From Tethya wilhelma (taxonomy: Eukaryota > Porifera > Demospongiae > Tethyida > Tethyidae): a DNA stretch of 64,000 nt. The position numbers were made by a program, and so were the translations under genes. The stretch spans positions 9,754,984 to 9,818,983 of the forward strand of contig CAXIPT010000002.1 in NCBI GenBank assembly GCA_964030475.1, read 5' to 3'. Positions within the stretch are counted from its first letter, which is position 1. Each line of letters begins with the position of its first letter. A model generated the notes under the pieces. That model saw only the letters and a program-made list of their open reading frames with translations. It had not been told where the DNA came from and searched no databases. Shown here piece by piece: positions 13,493 to 26,372 of the stretch.

Positions 13493-13806
13493 CTTGTAGC
13501 ATTTCTTGGCAATTCTTCATCTAACACTGCTAATGTAGACTTAAGGCCCTGAAGTTATGGTGGTCGACAAAATAATATAATAGTCTTTATTTTAACAGCA
13601 ACATTAATAATATTATCTATTTAGAACTTTCATGAACATAAATCAAAATAATTTATACAAAACTATTGTCTCTTCTAAATTTTATAGCTAGGCCTAGCAA
13701 GTTGTCCTACTTTACAGGTGTGCAAATCCAATACCTTTCTGCTGAGGTATTCCCTCACAAGAGAAGACGCTAGATCCTCTGTCGATGTGAGCTGCTGCTG
13801 ACTCAT
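13493..13806 (-). CDS. duplicate of MINDY4 exons 1-2 (alternative first exons)
   Basis: Exon 13806-13735 starts MSQQQLTSTEDLASSLVREY and exon 13548-13493 encodes the [22 protein letters not shown] segment. These are paralogous to MINDY4 exons 12554-12492 and 12360-12305. Donor (AAAG|GTATTGG) and acceptor (TTCAG) sites are intact. Splicing from 13493 to exon 12144 would give an in-frame MINDY4 with a different N-terminus, so this is probably an alternative promoter rather than a dead copy. Confidence 0.6.
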
Positions 13807-13961
13807 GATACATGCATGTACAGTCAGCAAACATGTTCAAATTTTTAGGGCGCCAGTTCAAACGCAATTCGTTTAATTAGACTAATTCAATTTGACAATC
13901 AAGAAAAATTGAGAGGCGGTGTTGGGGTGTTTTGTGCTGAAAAAAAAGCCTCTAAAAAGCG

Positions 13962-14693
13962 ATGGATGACGGGAGTTTAAAGTCGACAGAAGAGGAGATA
14001 GCCAAGAGACTGTTCACACCTAGTCCAGGAAGTACTAGGAGAGCGAGGTCCTACCACAGCAGTCCAGAAAAATCGGCCACGAAACGCGACCCTCTTCACG
14101 GATATGGGTGGACATGGGCGCCATCAAGAGACGCTCACAAGCAGAGTGACTTTAGAATAGGATTACTGGGAGCGTTAGTGTTCTTTGTATTGTGCCTGAG
14201 TGCTGTTTTGGTGACTCTATGGCTGAACTACCACCAGGAGTGGTCATCCGTGACATTTGAAGGTTTGTAGGTTGTTTGTTTGGTTTGTTTTGAGCATGAA
14301 TCGATGTTTTCACGAAATGAGTGCTTAATTGGATACTTATGCTGTTAAAACAAGGGGTGTTTATGCAGTGTTGAAGCAAATGAGAAATGGTTAACTTTAT
14401 TGGCAAAGGTCGTCATCGCTAAAGTTTGCAAACTGTTGTGATACCCTTTACCAAGTGTTTTGTCTCCACTTGCAGATGTTTCGAGGTTCTTTAGCAATGA
14501 ACCACTGAAGGCACACATGGAAAGAAATCGTTCCACGGGAACTCTCTATTACCTTCGAAGGATGAAACCACTCTTAGGTATGGTTTAATATTGGTGGAAA
14601 TTTATGGTGATAAGTATTTTCGTTAGCTCCACTGTTAAGTGTTTATTGTGTTGATGTGGCAACAGCAATGGGTTCAAAGTTCAAATGGTGTCA

Positions 14694-14732
<39 letters not shown>

Positions 14733-14876
14733 AGGTCTGTTTGGAGCACTCCCTATTGCTCTGATACTGGGCATCTGTAGCTGTGTGTTCACCTGTTTGA
14801 TGATGTTCTACGATTCTGATATTCCCGGCAATTTCCCGCCAACTCCTGTGTCACCACGGAAACAAGAAGAGTAAGA

Positions 14877-14931
<55 letters not shown>

Positions 14932-15116
14932 GCTCACACACACACATACACACACTCAAATTCTTACCATTGATTTGTTTTTCTAGGCGTATCTCTCCAA
15001 GGACAAGATGGCATCTTGGCTACATCTTTGCTCTTGTCAATTTTTTTGTGGCCTTCTCTCTCACACTATTTCACCTTCGATGGAACGTACAGCTCCCACT
15101 CTACCCACAGTTATGA
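13962..15116 (+). CDS. three-helix membrane protein, unrecognised
   Basis: Four exons: 13962-14262, 14476-14577, 14735-14870 and 14987-15116, ending in TGA. All have GT-AG borders and continuous phase, giving a protein of about 220 aa. The first ~70 residues are polar with SPGSTRRARSYHSSPEKS, probably cytoplasmic. Membrane segments follow: GLLGALVFFVLCLSAVLVTL, LFGALPIALILGICSCVFTC and YIFALVNFFVAFSLTLF. A proline-rich PPTPVSPRK loop lies between the second and third. I do not recognise the family. The gene is divergent from MINDY4 and uses promoter copy B. Confidence 0.8.
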
Positions 15117-16820
15117 CTCTAGTATCTTACAACTATTATTACACATATACACACACCATTGTGACAATACTATTGGCACAGTGATAATTATACCAATTTC
15201 ACACAATCACCAGAATTATTCTACAGTGCACTAATAATCTTATTAGTATTATAGTATCAATACTGATTATTATGTAGAATTTCATTTTCTCTCTCAAATA
15301 ATTGTTGTTCCACCATTAATAATTTTTTTCTATTTCTTTGTCACAAAAGATTTTCATCGTTCTTGCTTGTCACTTTTAATTCTTTATGACATTTTCTCTC
15401 TCTTACTTTTATTGGTTGTGAATGGAAGCAAAACTTAATAATAATATTTTTTTATAATTCCCAATAATTGACATTGTTCTGACACACGTACAATCATAAC
15501 AATAATGGCATACATGACTTGGTCAAATGCTGCCAGCCAGGAAGCTAGTCATGCGGCTATAACATTAATTAGGGAACAAAACTGTGACAAAAGCATGCAA
15601 TGCATGGAGCCCTGCTCCTTTCATTAATTTAATTAGCAAGGAGCCCTCCTACTGGCACAATTTTAAATTTTCAAATTTTCAAATTTTTAGTAGAAAGAAG
15701 CAGGAAAAGTGGAAAGACAAAGAGCTTTTTCAAGTAAATAAAGTTCCAAGTTGTTAATAAAATTAATGCTAACTATAGCTAAACCAGGTCCTAGTATACC
15801 TGTATGTCATGAATATGGCTGTATGGATGCTTCAACGTCATTAATTTTTATGTATTCTGTTTGCACATAATGTAGACATTTAGTGTATATAATGCATGTG
15901 GTTTCAGATTTCAAATTGCGTGGGCTTTCTGTTCCAAAATGGTATATCTTCCACTAACTACCTATTGTCTCTATAGCAACAGAAAAGACTCTATAGAAGC
16001 TAAAGTGAAGAGGGTAGGATTGTATGAAGAAAATAACTACTGGTGAAAATCCAAGTGAGTCATCACTGCACGAATACAGTAGAACCTCCGATAGTCCCAA
16101 AAAATTCCAACTCCCTATTGTAGCAATACAAACAGAACCTCTGAGAAGAGGACAGCCAACCTCTCTACATTTAAATTGTCCCCAATTAAAGTGTCTTTTG
16201 TTTGGAGGTTTCACTGGCATGCAAGAAAGTGAATGCAACCTGTTGGATATGGCTCTGACTAAAGTTAGCACATGCTATCTATATACACATAAGAACAATC
16301 AATAACTTTTCAGAGATTATTATATTAATTCACATGCATGCACTCACATGTATCTCACATGTAATCTGATCGAACAATACCTTTGCCTGATCAAGCATCA
16401 ATCTCTGATCTTCAGCAATGAACAGTATGCAGTTTTGTTTCAGGCAGTATACAGTTTATACAGGCAGGCAAAGGATGCCTCGTGTCATAATTATAGTAAA
16501 GCATGTATGACACATTTTATGTTGCACTTGCAATTGAACTACACCTATTGTACTGAGGATTGAAAAGTTGGACACGTTTAAACACCTTTTTTTGTTTGTT
16601 TTTTTCTTTTTTGCACAAATAACCAAAGACAGCACAAAGTAAGTGTTTCAATTCCACAGTCTTACAAAGTAATACAAAGAGTGCAAAAACAATAGAAACA
16701 AAGATTTTAAAGAAACAAACAAACAAAATTAACCTCAGTTTTACTGAATGCTGGATGAAACAAAAGAGCATAACATTAGTAAAATCCAAAGCAGTTCATT
16801 CATAAGGGTAGTCCATTAAA
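15117..16820. other. intergenic region, convergent gene ends
   Basis: AT-rich spacer between the 3' ends of the membrane-protein gene (plus) and the kinase gene (minus). Apart from the Tigger-like element at 16077-16216 I see no exon, RNA gene or long repeat. Confidence 0.6.
16077..16216. mobile_element. Tigger/pogo-like MITE
   Basis: The left end CAGTAGAACCTCCGATAG follows a TA dinucleotide, and the right end GGAGGTTTCACTG is its imperfect inverse. CAGTRRAACCTC termini are characteristic of Tigger/pogo elements. It is about 140 bp with no transposase. Confidence 0.55.
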
Positions 16821-19800
16821 TCACAGTCCATTCAGGCATTTGAAGATATCAAATTTCAAAAGATCTTCTGCAGTGGGTCTCTTCTTGAAGTCAAGTTCGA
16901 TGCACGCATCAGCCAACTTGCCGAATTCAATCAGCTCTTGGTGGTGGAGGCAAGCAGAAGATAGGCGCTTGAAGCGTGTGAAGGCCAGGGTTCCTTCATT
17001 CTGTGGAGTGATGTCAGTCGATTGAGAATTGTTGATGGTGGACACCTGGAGAGATGGCGAAGAAAGAAGACACAGTTTAGAGCTGGGTAGCTAGAAATGA
17101 TACTAGCTAGTGGTGCTCCCTAGCACGTATGAGTGAGCATGCTTGTTAGCCTAGGCTACCACCCTAAATTCTCAACACAACAGACAAGTGGCTCTGTCTT
17201 TCAGCTACGCATTTAAAAAGCCTGTTTGACATGGCCCTCAGATAGATGTATTAGTGGGTCCAGGTGCATGCTAGTAATAAGCTTAAACTTATTGTCAAAT
17301 ACCAAACACACTCTTGCACTCATGAAGAGCAAAAATTCACAATGAAAAAAGCACACCTATTTCATTATGCTTACTTCAAATTTGTCTTGGGGGTTGAGAG
17401 GTCCGATGCAGAATTGGGTTATGATACACCCCAGACTCCACATATCACAGTGCGGTCCCTCGAGGTTGTACACGTGACCGGGACACCCTTCGTACTCCTT
17501 CTTGTAGGCATGATTCTCACGCTTCAACAGTTGGAATTGCTGCAAGATTGAAAGTGAACATAACATAGATTTAGTTCAATATGAGCAAACAACTAGAATT
17601 TGTCAGTAATGGGACTAAAATGTTCAACACACACACTTACTGATTGCAGTCACATGACAACAATGCTAAATTTATTATTCAAACATTCAACCAAAATTTG
17701 CCCAGTGACAGATTAGCTCCTGCATACTTACTTCGGGAGCTCGGTACGTCTTTGTGCCCATGACTTTGGCCATTTCTTCCACTGTTTTGGCAACGGCCTC
17801 CACCGTTGGTAACTGGGAGGCGATGATGGGGTACTTGGATTCTTTCACCGAATCAAAGTCGGCAATTTTGACTTCGTACTTGTCGGCAACGGGACAGGTA
17901 CAGTGAAGGATATCTGGACACTTGCACTTGACGAGAATTAGGATGTTAGCGGCTGTGTGTGTGTGTGTGTGTGTGCATGTACATGTATGCGTGTACATGT
18001 ATAGCAAATAAAATTTTGGCCAATTAGTGTCTAGTCAACTAGCTATTAGCTTAGCAGTGAGTAAGACTTAAAACATGTAATGAAATTAATTTTGAGAAGA
18101 CACCAGTTTTGGAAAAAAACCTTCAAGATTCCTAGCCTCAACTTTTATGCTTTATCTCTCTTTCTCTTGTGCTCTGTATAGACAAACCTTTCATGTCGCA
18201 GTGCTGGATGTTGTTAGAATGGAGGTACTCCAGTCCACATAGGATCTCTCGGAAGATGTAGACAGCGTTGGGATAGACCAGCTTCTCCCAGATCTCAGAG
18301 CCTTCTTGTTTGAGCAGAGAGTGGAGGCCACCCCCACACTGACGAAGAACTTTTCTCAGGTTAGCTGTATGAGGAAATGGACACTGTGATAAGATTGAGC
18401 ATTTCATTTTGACGACCTTTACCATGCACATGGGCTAATTGTGACGACTCTTTACCAAGTGATAAAATTTAAGTCCACAATGTCATAGCTATCAAGTACT
18501 GGTGTACATACAGGTGTGCAGTGATAAACTATAGCTCACTGGTCATCTTTGGCATGATCTGGAAGCAGTCTAAGTGATCGTGAAGCATTACTCCATACAG
18601 TGGTACGATGTTGGGGTGCTTGAGTTTGTACCACATGTTTAGTTCAATTTGACGGTAGCGTGTCTGCAGAAGAAAAAAAAGTAAAAATAATCAGTCACTT
18701 TCTCTTTTACAACAAATTTGCCTTATATCAACCAACAAACTAACAAAAAAATAAAACTGATTCTGTTCTACACACTCGTATCTATAAAGGATTGTTCATT
18801 TCAACTTCAAAATGGGTTGCTAAGTAAACTCATCATTATAGACAGCTGCCACTAGCTACTAATAACTACCTATATACCTGTTTCACTGCCAATGTTTGGC
18901 CTTGTAGGACATAGTTGAAGACCCTACCATTACCTCCTTTGTCAATCTCATCGTTGATTCTTGTTGTGCTGGGTCTCGGGTATCTTAGGCCGGCTACTAG
19001 CAGACGTCTGGCTTCAGTCTCATTCTACATGTGAATGTGAGTGGTAGTGTGTGTGAGAAAGAGTACAACTCATTGATGTGGTCCATTAACCAACAAAATT
19101 GTGCTGCAAAAGCATTGATTTGTGGTTAGGATTGCATCATCCATTGTGTGGACTTCTAATGTATAATTCATAGACACAATGAACAGCTGCAAGCAGTGCA
19201 GTTAATGGTACCAGTTCCCAAGAATTCCTTCTAAAAAAATCACTGATTTTCTATGATTTCAAAATCCCCTGAGAAGCCAATGTGAGTAATATCATACACC
19301 CAGGATGAACTTGGTTGAGCTTAGCATGGGTAAACACATGCACACCATGTGTGCAAAAACCAACAAAGCTCTCTTTCTTGACCCCAAGTACATACTCCTG
19401 TCTCACCTCATTGCTGTAAATGATCATTGCATCAGGATTTCCACGAGAATGATCTATCCATGTCGCATAATCCTTCAGCGAGAGAAACCCTCCCTTTCCG
19501 ATCTCAGGCAGTGAGGGACTCGCTGGCTCAATCCTACTTCTCATTCTGGCTGTGGCTTCGTGATTGTGTTGGATGTATACGGGTCTTGTTGATGCACCAT
19601 CGGGAAATTGGGCATATCTCGAGCCACTTTCCGGGAAATTTGATCTATCCAAGCGTCGGGGAGCGTCGTAATAGTTGTGCATGTAGCAGTTTCTGCGGTC
19701 CATGGTTACGCCGGTAGCTGTCATGTCCATGGTGGTGGTTTGCCCGAGGGTAGAGGCAGGGAGGTGTGGCACATAGGGGGGATTATCGTCGGGAGAGGAG

Positions 19801-20258
19801 GTCTGGTATAAGCGTCTCCTAAGAGCCACCATTGGTGATTGGATAGTACTGATGCTTGGAGGTCTTCGGTGGAGTTGCAACGGTAGGGGCTTTTGTTGAA
19901 TATTCCCCTCGAGCTCATCCGTGCATGCCGTCGGCCCACGGAGATATTCCTGTACCATTGATGTTGTAGACATGTTGGCATCTACGTCCACTGATACAGC
20001 TCCAATTGGATGGAGGGAAGTGGGTGGAGTCGGAGTGCTCTCAGTGGGCGGGGTGTAGGGAGTGTCGGATCCTTCGGAGGAGGAAGAGGTGGGGACACAG
20101 TCACCAGGTGGGAGGCTGTTGAAATGTGTGTATGTGTGTGTGTGTAGGGTTCATGTCTGATTTGGAGCATTATCATACTACAGGTAAACAGGTAGTTGTT
20201 GGCTAGTTTCTGGCAGCTGCATAATATTGTTTTAGGTTCAGTTCAACTACGAAACATA

Positions 20259-20316
<58 letters not shown>

Positions 20317-23300
20317 CTTACCATCCAGCTGCTCGATGTGGTACTTGGCATTTCACATCCACACAGTTATTACAGTGAGAAATGATGGCCTTTTTCAAAA
20401 TCTCACAAGGTAGCTTTCCTCTTTCTCTCACATCTGTGACCATCTCTTTCATCTGTTCCACACTCTCAGCTTGTCTGGGAGTCAGCTCACAGTCCACCTG
20501 AATCAGGAGATAATCAAGAAATAAACAACAACAGTAAACAAGAGAGCTCTTGCTGTAAAAAACTAGCTGTCTCTTTAATGCCAGCTGTCACAGCACAAGC
20601 TAGATCAGCAAATAAACAATCAACAATTGAAAGCCACAAAAGTTTTGTACCAGGCATTTGCTAGCATCGGTTACTAATAATCTTCACAAACAAACAAACA
20701 AACAAACCACAAAGCAAAGACTAGCTTACCCCTTTCGGACAGGCACCATTGCAAGCATGCTCCAAAAAGTGGACTTGGTTTTGCCATATTTCTTCAGATT
20801 TACTCGAAGCCTCTTCAGTCCGGTCACTCACAACAGGTGGCTCTTGCAAACGGTTTGAAGGAGAAGGTGGATGAGGATCAGCAGTAGGACTGTTGCTAGG
20901 TAACGATTCAGCAGGCTTCTCAGGGACGTTTTCCTCTACAGGAACTGGAATAGGAGCGTCTGAAAGTTCACTAGCATCATTCTCATCCCCTCCAACATGG
21001 AAAATTTTCGATTCCGGTTCCAATTCTTCAACGTGGGTACTCAAAACTTCTTTGTTCAGCGAGAGTAGCTTTGGTTTTGTCCCTTCCATTATGGTTTCGT
21101 TGTACACCGTACTATCCTGCCTCTGAATACAGGGGACAACTTCTTGAACATCTTCCTGTTTTGTCAAGATAGCATTCAGCTCTTTAGTTGGCAACGATTT
21201 GGCTCTGGATAAAGGAGGTCGGCCATTTTCATCATCAGATGGATTAGCTGATTCTGGTAGGCTGTCTCTTCGAAGAGTAGTAAGGCTGTCAAAGCTGGAG
21301 GTACGTCGTGTGTATCCCGGAACAGCAAGTTGGTCTGCTTTGGCCATATCTACTCGGTCCAATTTCCTTCCAATCACCATATCAGAGTTGCCCGGACAAG
21401 GGTCACTACTTTGTTGGCTGTTTACATTAGTGGCGGAATTAGTAGTGATCATTTCTTTCACTTTCAACTTATTCTCCTCCCTCAAAGAACACTGCTCGTT
21501 TACGACCAATTTGGGCTCATTATGACTCGTATCTTGCAATGCCATCATTTGGCCATTCAGTGGCAGTTGGGGAATATCGGGCGAATCGGTTTCGTTTCTT
21601 TCTTGGGGGGGTAGTTTCTCGACAGGTGAAGTCACTTGTATCAATGGCGGTTTATCTTCATTGGCAGGTGTCTCTATGGCGATCCCTAGCAGGTCTGTAT
21701 CACCATATGACTTGATTTGAGGCTTTCCTGTGTCTTGCAACAGTGACAGCTGCATCGGTTGAACATCTGCTACTGGTCCAGGTGGTGCTCTTCGAAATGA
21801 TCCTTCACCATTTACAGGAATGGCATTTTGTGGAATCGGGATTGGGAAATTGGAATTACCCGAGACCATTACGTTCGAAGAGAAGGCAGATTGCGGGGGG
21901 CTTGGGCTGACAGTGTTCACACAGAGGTTGTGGTTGGTGTTCTGCTCCATTTCTGGATGTGAGGGAAACTTCTGAGGTTGAAAAGGTTCTGGTGAAAGTT
22001 CACAGGAGCTGGAACGAGACTGGTCAAGTGACACAGCTAACAGCACCGTACCACTGGGAAGCACTGTAGTGTGTGTGTGGAGGTAGTGGGTGTATGAATA
22101 TGTACATAGACTACAAGCCGATAACGCTGGCTTAGTGATCACATAATAACCACACAGGAAAAGGGGGAAGTTTTCTATCGAGACTCAAAAATTATTCACA
22201 GCTAGGCAGACACCAGGTCTGGCCAGCTACCAACAGGTTTGTCCAGGTCACAAAGACAGCTAGACTAGGTGCCACAAGACAAAATACCCTCCAAAAAGTC
22301 CCACAGCTACTGTTGCACATTATCAAGCATGTACATATTCATGAGTTCACATGTACATCTAACCATAAGTACACGCCCAGTTGATGATATGCACATGGCA
22401 TACTAATGAATGGCAGGAGTCCCCCCACCTACAGTATTCATTGTCACATGATAATAATTAATCATTTGCTTACCATCCAGCTGCTCGATGTGGTACTTGG
22501 CATTTCACATCCACACAGTTATTACAGTGAGAAATGATGGCCTTTTTCAAAATCTCACAAGGTAGCTTTCCTCTTTCTCTCACATCTGTGACCATCTCTT
22601 TCATCTGTTCCACACTCTCAGCTTGTCTGGGAGTCAGCTCACAGTCCACCTGAATCAGGAGATAATCAAGAAATAAACAACAACAGTAAACAAGAGAGCT
22701 CTTGCTGTAAAAAACTAGCTGTCTCTTTAATGCCAGCTGTCACAGCACAAGCTAGATCAGCAAATAAACAATCAACAATTGAAAGCCACAAAAGTTTTGT
22801 ACCAGGCATTTGCTAGCATCGGTTACTAATAATCTTCACAAACAAACAAACAAACAAACCACAAAGCAAAGACTAGCTTACCCCTTTCGGACAGGCACCA
22901 TTGCAAGCATGCTCCAAAAAGTGGACTTGGTTTTGCCATATTTCTTCAGATTTACTCGAAGCCTCTTCAGTCCGGTCACTCACAACAGGTGGCTCTTGCA
23001 AACGGTTTGAAGGAGAAGGTGGATGAGGATCAGCAGTAGGACTGTTGCTAGGTAACGATTCAGCAGGCTTCTCAGGGACGTTTTCCTCTACAGGAACTGG
23101 AATAGGAGCGTCTGAAAGTTCACTAGCATCATTCTCATCCCCTCCAACATGGAAAATTTTCGATTCCGGTTCCAATTCTTCAACGTGGGTACTCAAAACT
23201 TCTTTGTTCAGCGAGAGTAGCTTTGGTTTTGTCCCTTCCATAATGGTTTCGTTGTACACCGTACTGTCCTGCCTCTGAACACAGGGGACAACTTCTTGAG

Positions 23301-26300
23301 CCTCTTCGCGTCCTGCTAAAATAGCTTTCAGCTCTTTAGTTGGCAACGATTTGGCTCTGGATAAAGGAGGTCGGCCATTTTCATCATCAGATGGATTAAC
23401 AGATTCTGGTAGGCTGTCTCTTCGAAGAGTAGTAAAGCTGTCGAAGCTGGAGGTACGTCGTGTGTATCCCGGAACAGCAAGTTGGTCTGCTTTGGCCATA
23501 TCTACTCGGTCCAATTTCCTTCCAATCACCATATCAGAGTTGCCCGGACGAGGGTCACTACTTTGTTGGCTGTTTACATTAGTGGCAGAATTAGTAGTGA
23601 TCATTTCTTTCACTTTCAACTTATTCTCCTCCCTCAAAGAACACTGCTCGTTTATGACCAATTTGGGCTCATTATGACTCGTATCTTGCAATGCCATCAT
23701 CTGGCCATTCAGTGGCAGTTGGGGAATATCGGGCGAATCGGTTTCATTTCTTTCTTGGGGAGGTAGTTTCTCGACAGGTGAAGTCACTTGTATCAATGGC
23801 GGTTTGTCTTCATTGGCAGGTGTCTCTATGGCGATCCCTAGCAGGTCTGTATCACCATATGACTTGATTTGAGGCTTCCCTGTGTCTTGTAACAATGACA
23901 GCTGCATCGGTTGAACATCTGCTACTGGTGGTGCTCTTCGAAATGATCCTTCACCATTTACAGGAATGGCATTTTGTGGAATCGGGATTGGGAAATTGGA
24001 ATTACCCGAGACCATTATGTTTGAAGAGGAGGCAGATTGTGGGGGGCTTGGGCTGACAGTGTTCACACAGAGGTTGTGGTTGGTGTTCTGCTCCATTTCT
24101 GGATGTGAGGGAAACTTCTGAGGTTGAAAAGGTTCTGGTGAAAGTTCACAGGAGCTGGAACGGGAGCGAGACTGGTCAAGTGACACGGCTAACAGCACCG
24201 TACCACTGGGAAGCACTGTAGTGTGTGTGTGGAGGTAGTGGGTGTATGAATATGTACATAGACTACAAGCCGATAACGCTGGCTTAGTGATCACATAATA
24301 ACCACACAGGAAAAGGGGGAAGTTTTCTATCGAGACTCAAAAATTATTCACAGCTAAGCAGACACCAGGTCTGGCTACCTACCAACAGGTTTGTCCAGGT
24401 CACAAAGACAGCTAGACTAGGTGCCACAAGACAAAATACCCTCCAAAAAGTCCCATAGCTACTGTTGCACATTATCAAGCATGCACATATTCATGAGTAC
24501 ACACGTACATGCAACCACAAGTACACGCCCAGTTGATGATATGCACATGGCATACTAATGAATGGCAGGAGTCCCCCCACCTACAGTATTCATTGTCACA
24601 TGATAATAATTAATGATTTGACCTTGCGATGCAAAGTTCAACGCTTCTAGAAGGTTCTTTCCGACCACCCTTAAATAGGGACTACCTTAAATAGGAACTA
24701 ATTATACATTCATAGCCGTGTGCACGGATTATGGTAGCAATGACTTTATAGAAAAACAAACAACACACATACATACATGCTTTCAACGACTAGCAAGGAA
24801 GTCTCAACGACACTGACAGACACATAAAACAACAAGCACCTCGAGTGGCTATGTTATTTTAGACACTAATTTCGTCAAAAACTTTCAAAGTTTGCTTACA
24901 TAGAGACATCCAGTTTTCAAACTTAGCAGGTGATAAATTTGACACTATATACCTGGTGGGGGAACTTTACATCCGTTAATTAACATTCGGTGTATATGTA
25001 TGTCCTACTTTATTGCTCCTAAGCATAAACAATTCTTCAATGGACAAGGCAGTCCCAAATGTTCTATTCTTATCACACAACCACATAGCAATTTACTCTT
25101 GCTGACAATACAAAGTCATACAATGACAATAAGTCATGCATGCACATCACATGCTAGCAAAGCATGCAGCTTATATCAAATTTTCCCCAATTAAAAGGAG
25201 AACTTTGAATCCACTAACAGCACCTACCAGCTAGAGACTCATATCAATACAGATACTAGTTTCTATGGTTACACTTCTCAAACAAACAAAACAGAGGAAA
25301 TAAAACAGAAGTCGATAAAAAGGTATGAGTAAACCATAATGACTTTTGAATAGTAATACCGCCGAGGTATTTTCAAAGAGATGTCACACCACTGAAATCA
25401 CTTCATAGAGATATCCTTCAATCATAACCAAATTTGGTTGCATTTGACTGGCTACTATATAGCGCCACTACCAGGGTATGTTTCTTACTGTACGCATGCA
25501 ATCGTAAGAGGAGTTCACTGCTAACTATAGCAAATGCATTGTCGTAGCAACAAGCTGCAAACAATCACTTTGCTTTCAAAAGCAGTGGACAAATGTTGGG
25601 TATGTGCTTGCAGTGTTCACACCGACCTTAAAACAACTCAGCTAGCAACATGTGAAACACTAGCTGACAGACAGATCGACACACAGAGAGAGAAAGTGAT
25701 CCAGCCTTGTTTAGAATAAGAACAAACACGCTACCTTACTAATGCACTGTAGCAATACAGTAACACACGTCTGGTATAATATGCACATTCATAGTGCATC
25801 ACAAGACCATCTGTACCACAAACCACAACCTTGCATCATCCCAAAAAATGGATACCCTCACTTCATACACACATGTTGCAGGCTAACTATCAACTTTTGG
25901 GAATTAATATACCAAGTATAAAATAAACCACTCTCAACACAAAACTTGAAACCAACATACCATTGCTTTCTTCGTTATGATGATCCCTCTCTCCTCTACA
26001 CTGGATTTTCAATTCCATTCCATGCAACAGCTCAGGCCCGAATAACTCGCCAAACTGGTTCTGTAAATCTTCTTTTGTAAAGTGTCCCGTTTCAGGTACC
26101 TCAATGGCATACACCTCCATTTCTCCACCACAGTTAGGGAAGCCATTTGACTTTGGCGAGAAAGCTACGAAGACGTGACCGTAACATGACGGAAGCTTGA
26201 AGCGAAAGGAAATGCCGGGAATACGTACGTATGTAGTTTCACGTATTTGGGCAAGACTGGTGAGATCGCTCAGGACATCCTCGGGTTTAGGGGACCTGGG

Positions 26301-26372
26301 GAACAGTGGGCAGCGTTCCCCGTTTGGGAATATGAGGAGAACCCCTGAGCAAGGTGTATCTCTGTAACTCAT
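16821..26372 (-). CDS. protein kinase with N-terminal low-complexity region and TAZ-like zinc finger
   Basis: Exons: 26372-25961 (ATG, MSYRDTPCSG...); then cassette 24215-22882 plus 22649-22474, or its tandem copy 22063-20730 plus 20497-20322; then 20115-19407, 19024-18878, 18663-18540, 18364-18188, 17952-17732, 17539-17375 and 17045-16821 (TGA). The first exon has no recognised domain. The ~445-aa cassette exon is low complexity (PPSPSNRLQEPPV). With the next exon it forms HACNGACPKGVDC...CEILKKAIISHCNNCVDVKC, resembling a TAZ zinc finger. The kinase domain has a Gly-rich loop (KGGNGRVF), Lys in LAVKQ, the C-helix Glu (RQIEL), catalytic HCDMKAAN (HRD to HCD), metal site DFD (DFG to DFD) and TYRAPE. 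The acidic residues needed for catalysis remain, so it is probably active. A Cys-rich insert (CKCPDILHCTC) lies between the catalytic loop and DFD. Family unknown. Confidence 0.8.
20266..20315. repeat. GA microsatellite at the duplication border
   Basis: Simple GA repeat immediately 3' (minus strand) of the zinc-finger exon donor of copy 1 in the kinase gene. Confidence 0.95.
20313..24616. repeat. 2,152-bp tandem duplication within the kinase gene
   Basis: 20313-22464 and 22465-24616 are about 98-99% identical, including introns. Each copy carries the long low-complexity exon (22063-20730; 24215-22882) and the 176-nt zinc-finger exon (20497-20322; 22649-22474). Protein differences include a two-residue insertion, a two-residue deletion and a cluster of substitutions around the stretch ELNAILTKQEDVQ versus ELKAILAGREEAQ. 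The GA tract at 20266-20315 lies at the left edge of copy 1 and is absent from copy 2. Confidence 0.9.

Larger units (their letters stand above)
12290..14695. repeat. tandem duplication of a bidirectional promoter with two exons of each flanking gene
   Basis: Unit A (about 12290-13451) and unit B (about 13478-14695) are close copies in the same orientation. Each holds, left to right: MINDY4 exon 2, MINDY4 exon 1, the short promoter, then exons 1 and 2 of the membrane-protein gene. The copies end at the same word (GGTTCAAAGTTCAAATGG at about 13433 and 14670). After that word, unit B runs into the CT tract and exon 3, while unit A runs into unit B. Start codons and splice sites are intact in both units, so both promoters could be used. 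Confidence 0.85.

Noticed and set aside
20893..23766. Several plus-strand frames within the duplicated region
   Set aside because: Antisense to the long kinase-gene exons and duplicated with them.
16821..26372. Reading 25961-26372 as a separate small gene
   Set aside because: It ends on a phase-1 donor that fits the phase of the cassette exon acceptors, so it is more likely the first coding exon of the kinase gene; transcript support is lacking.
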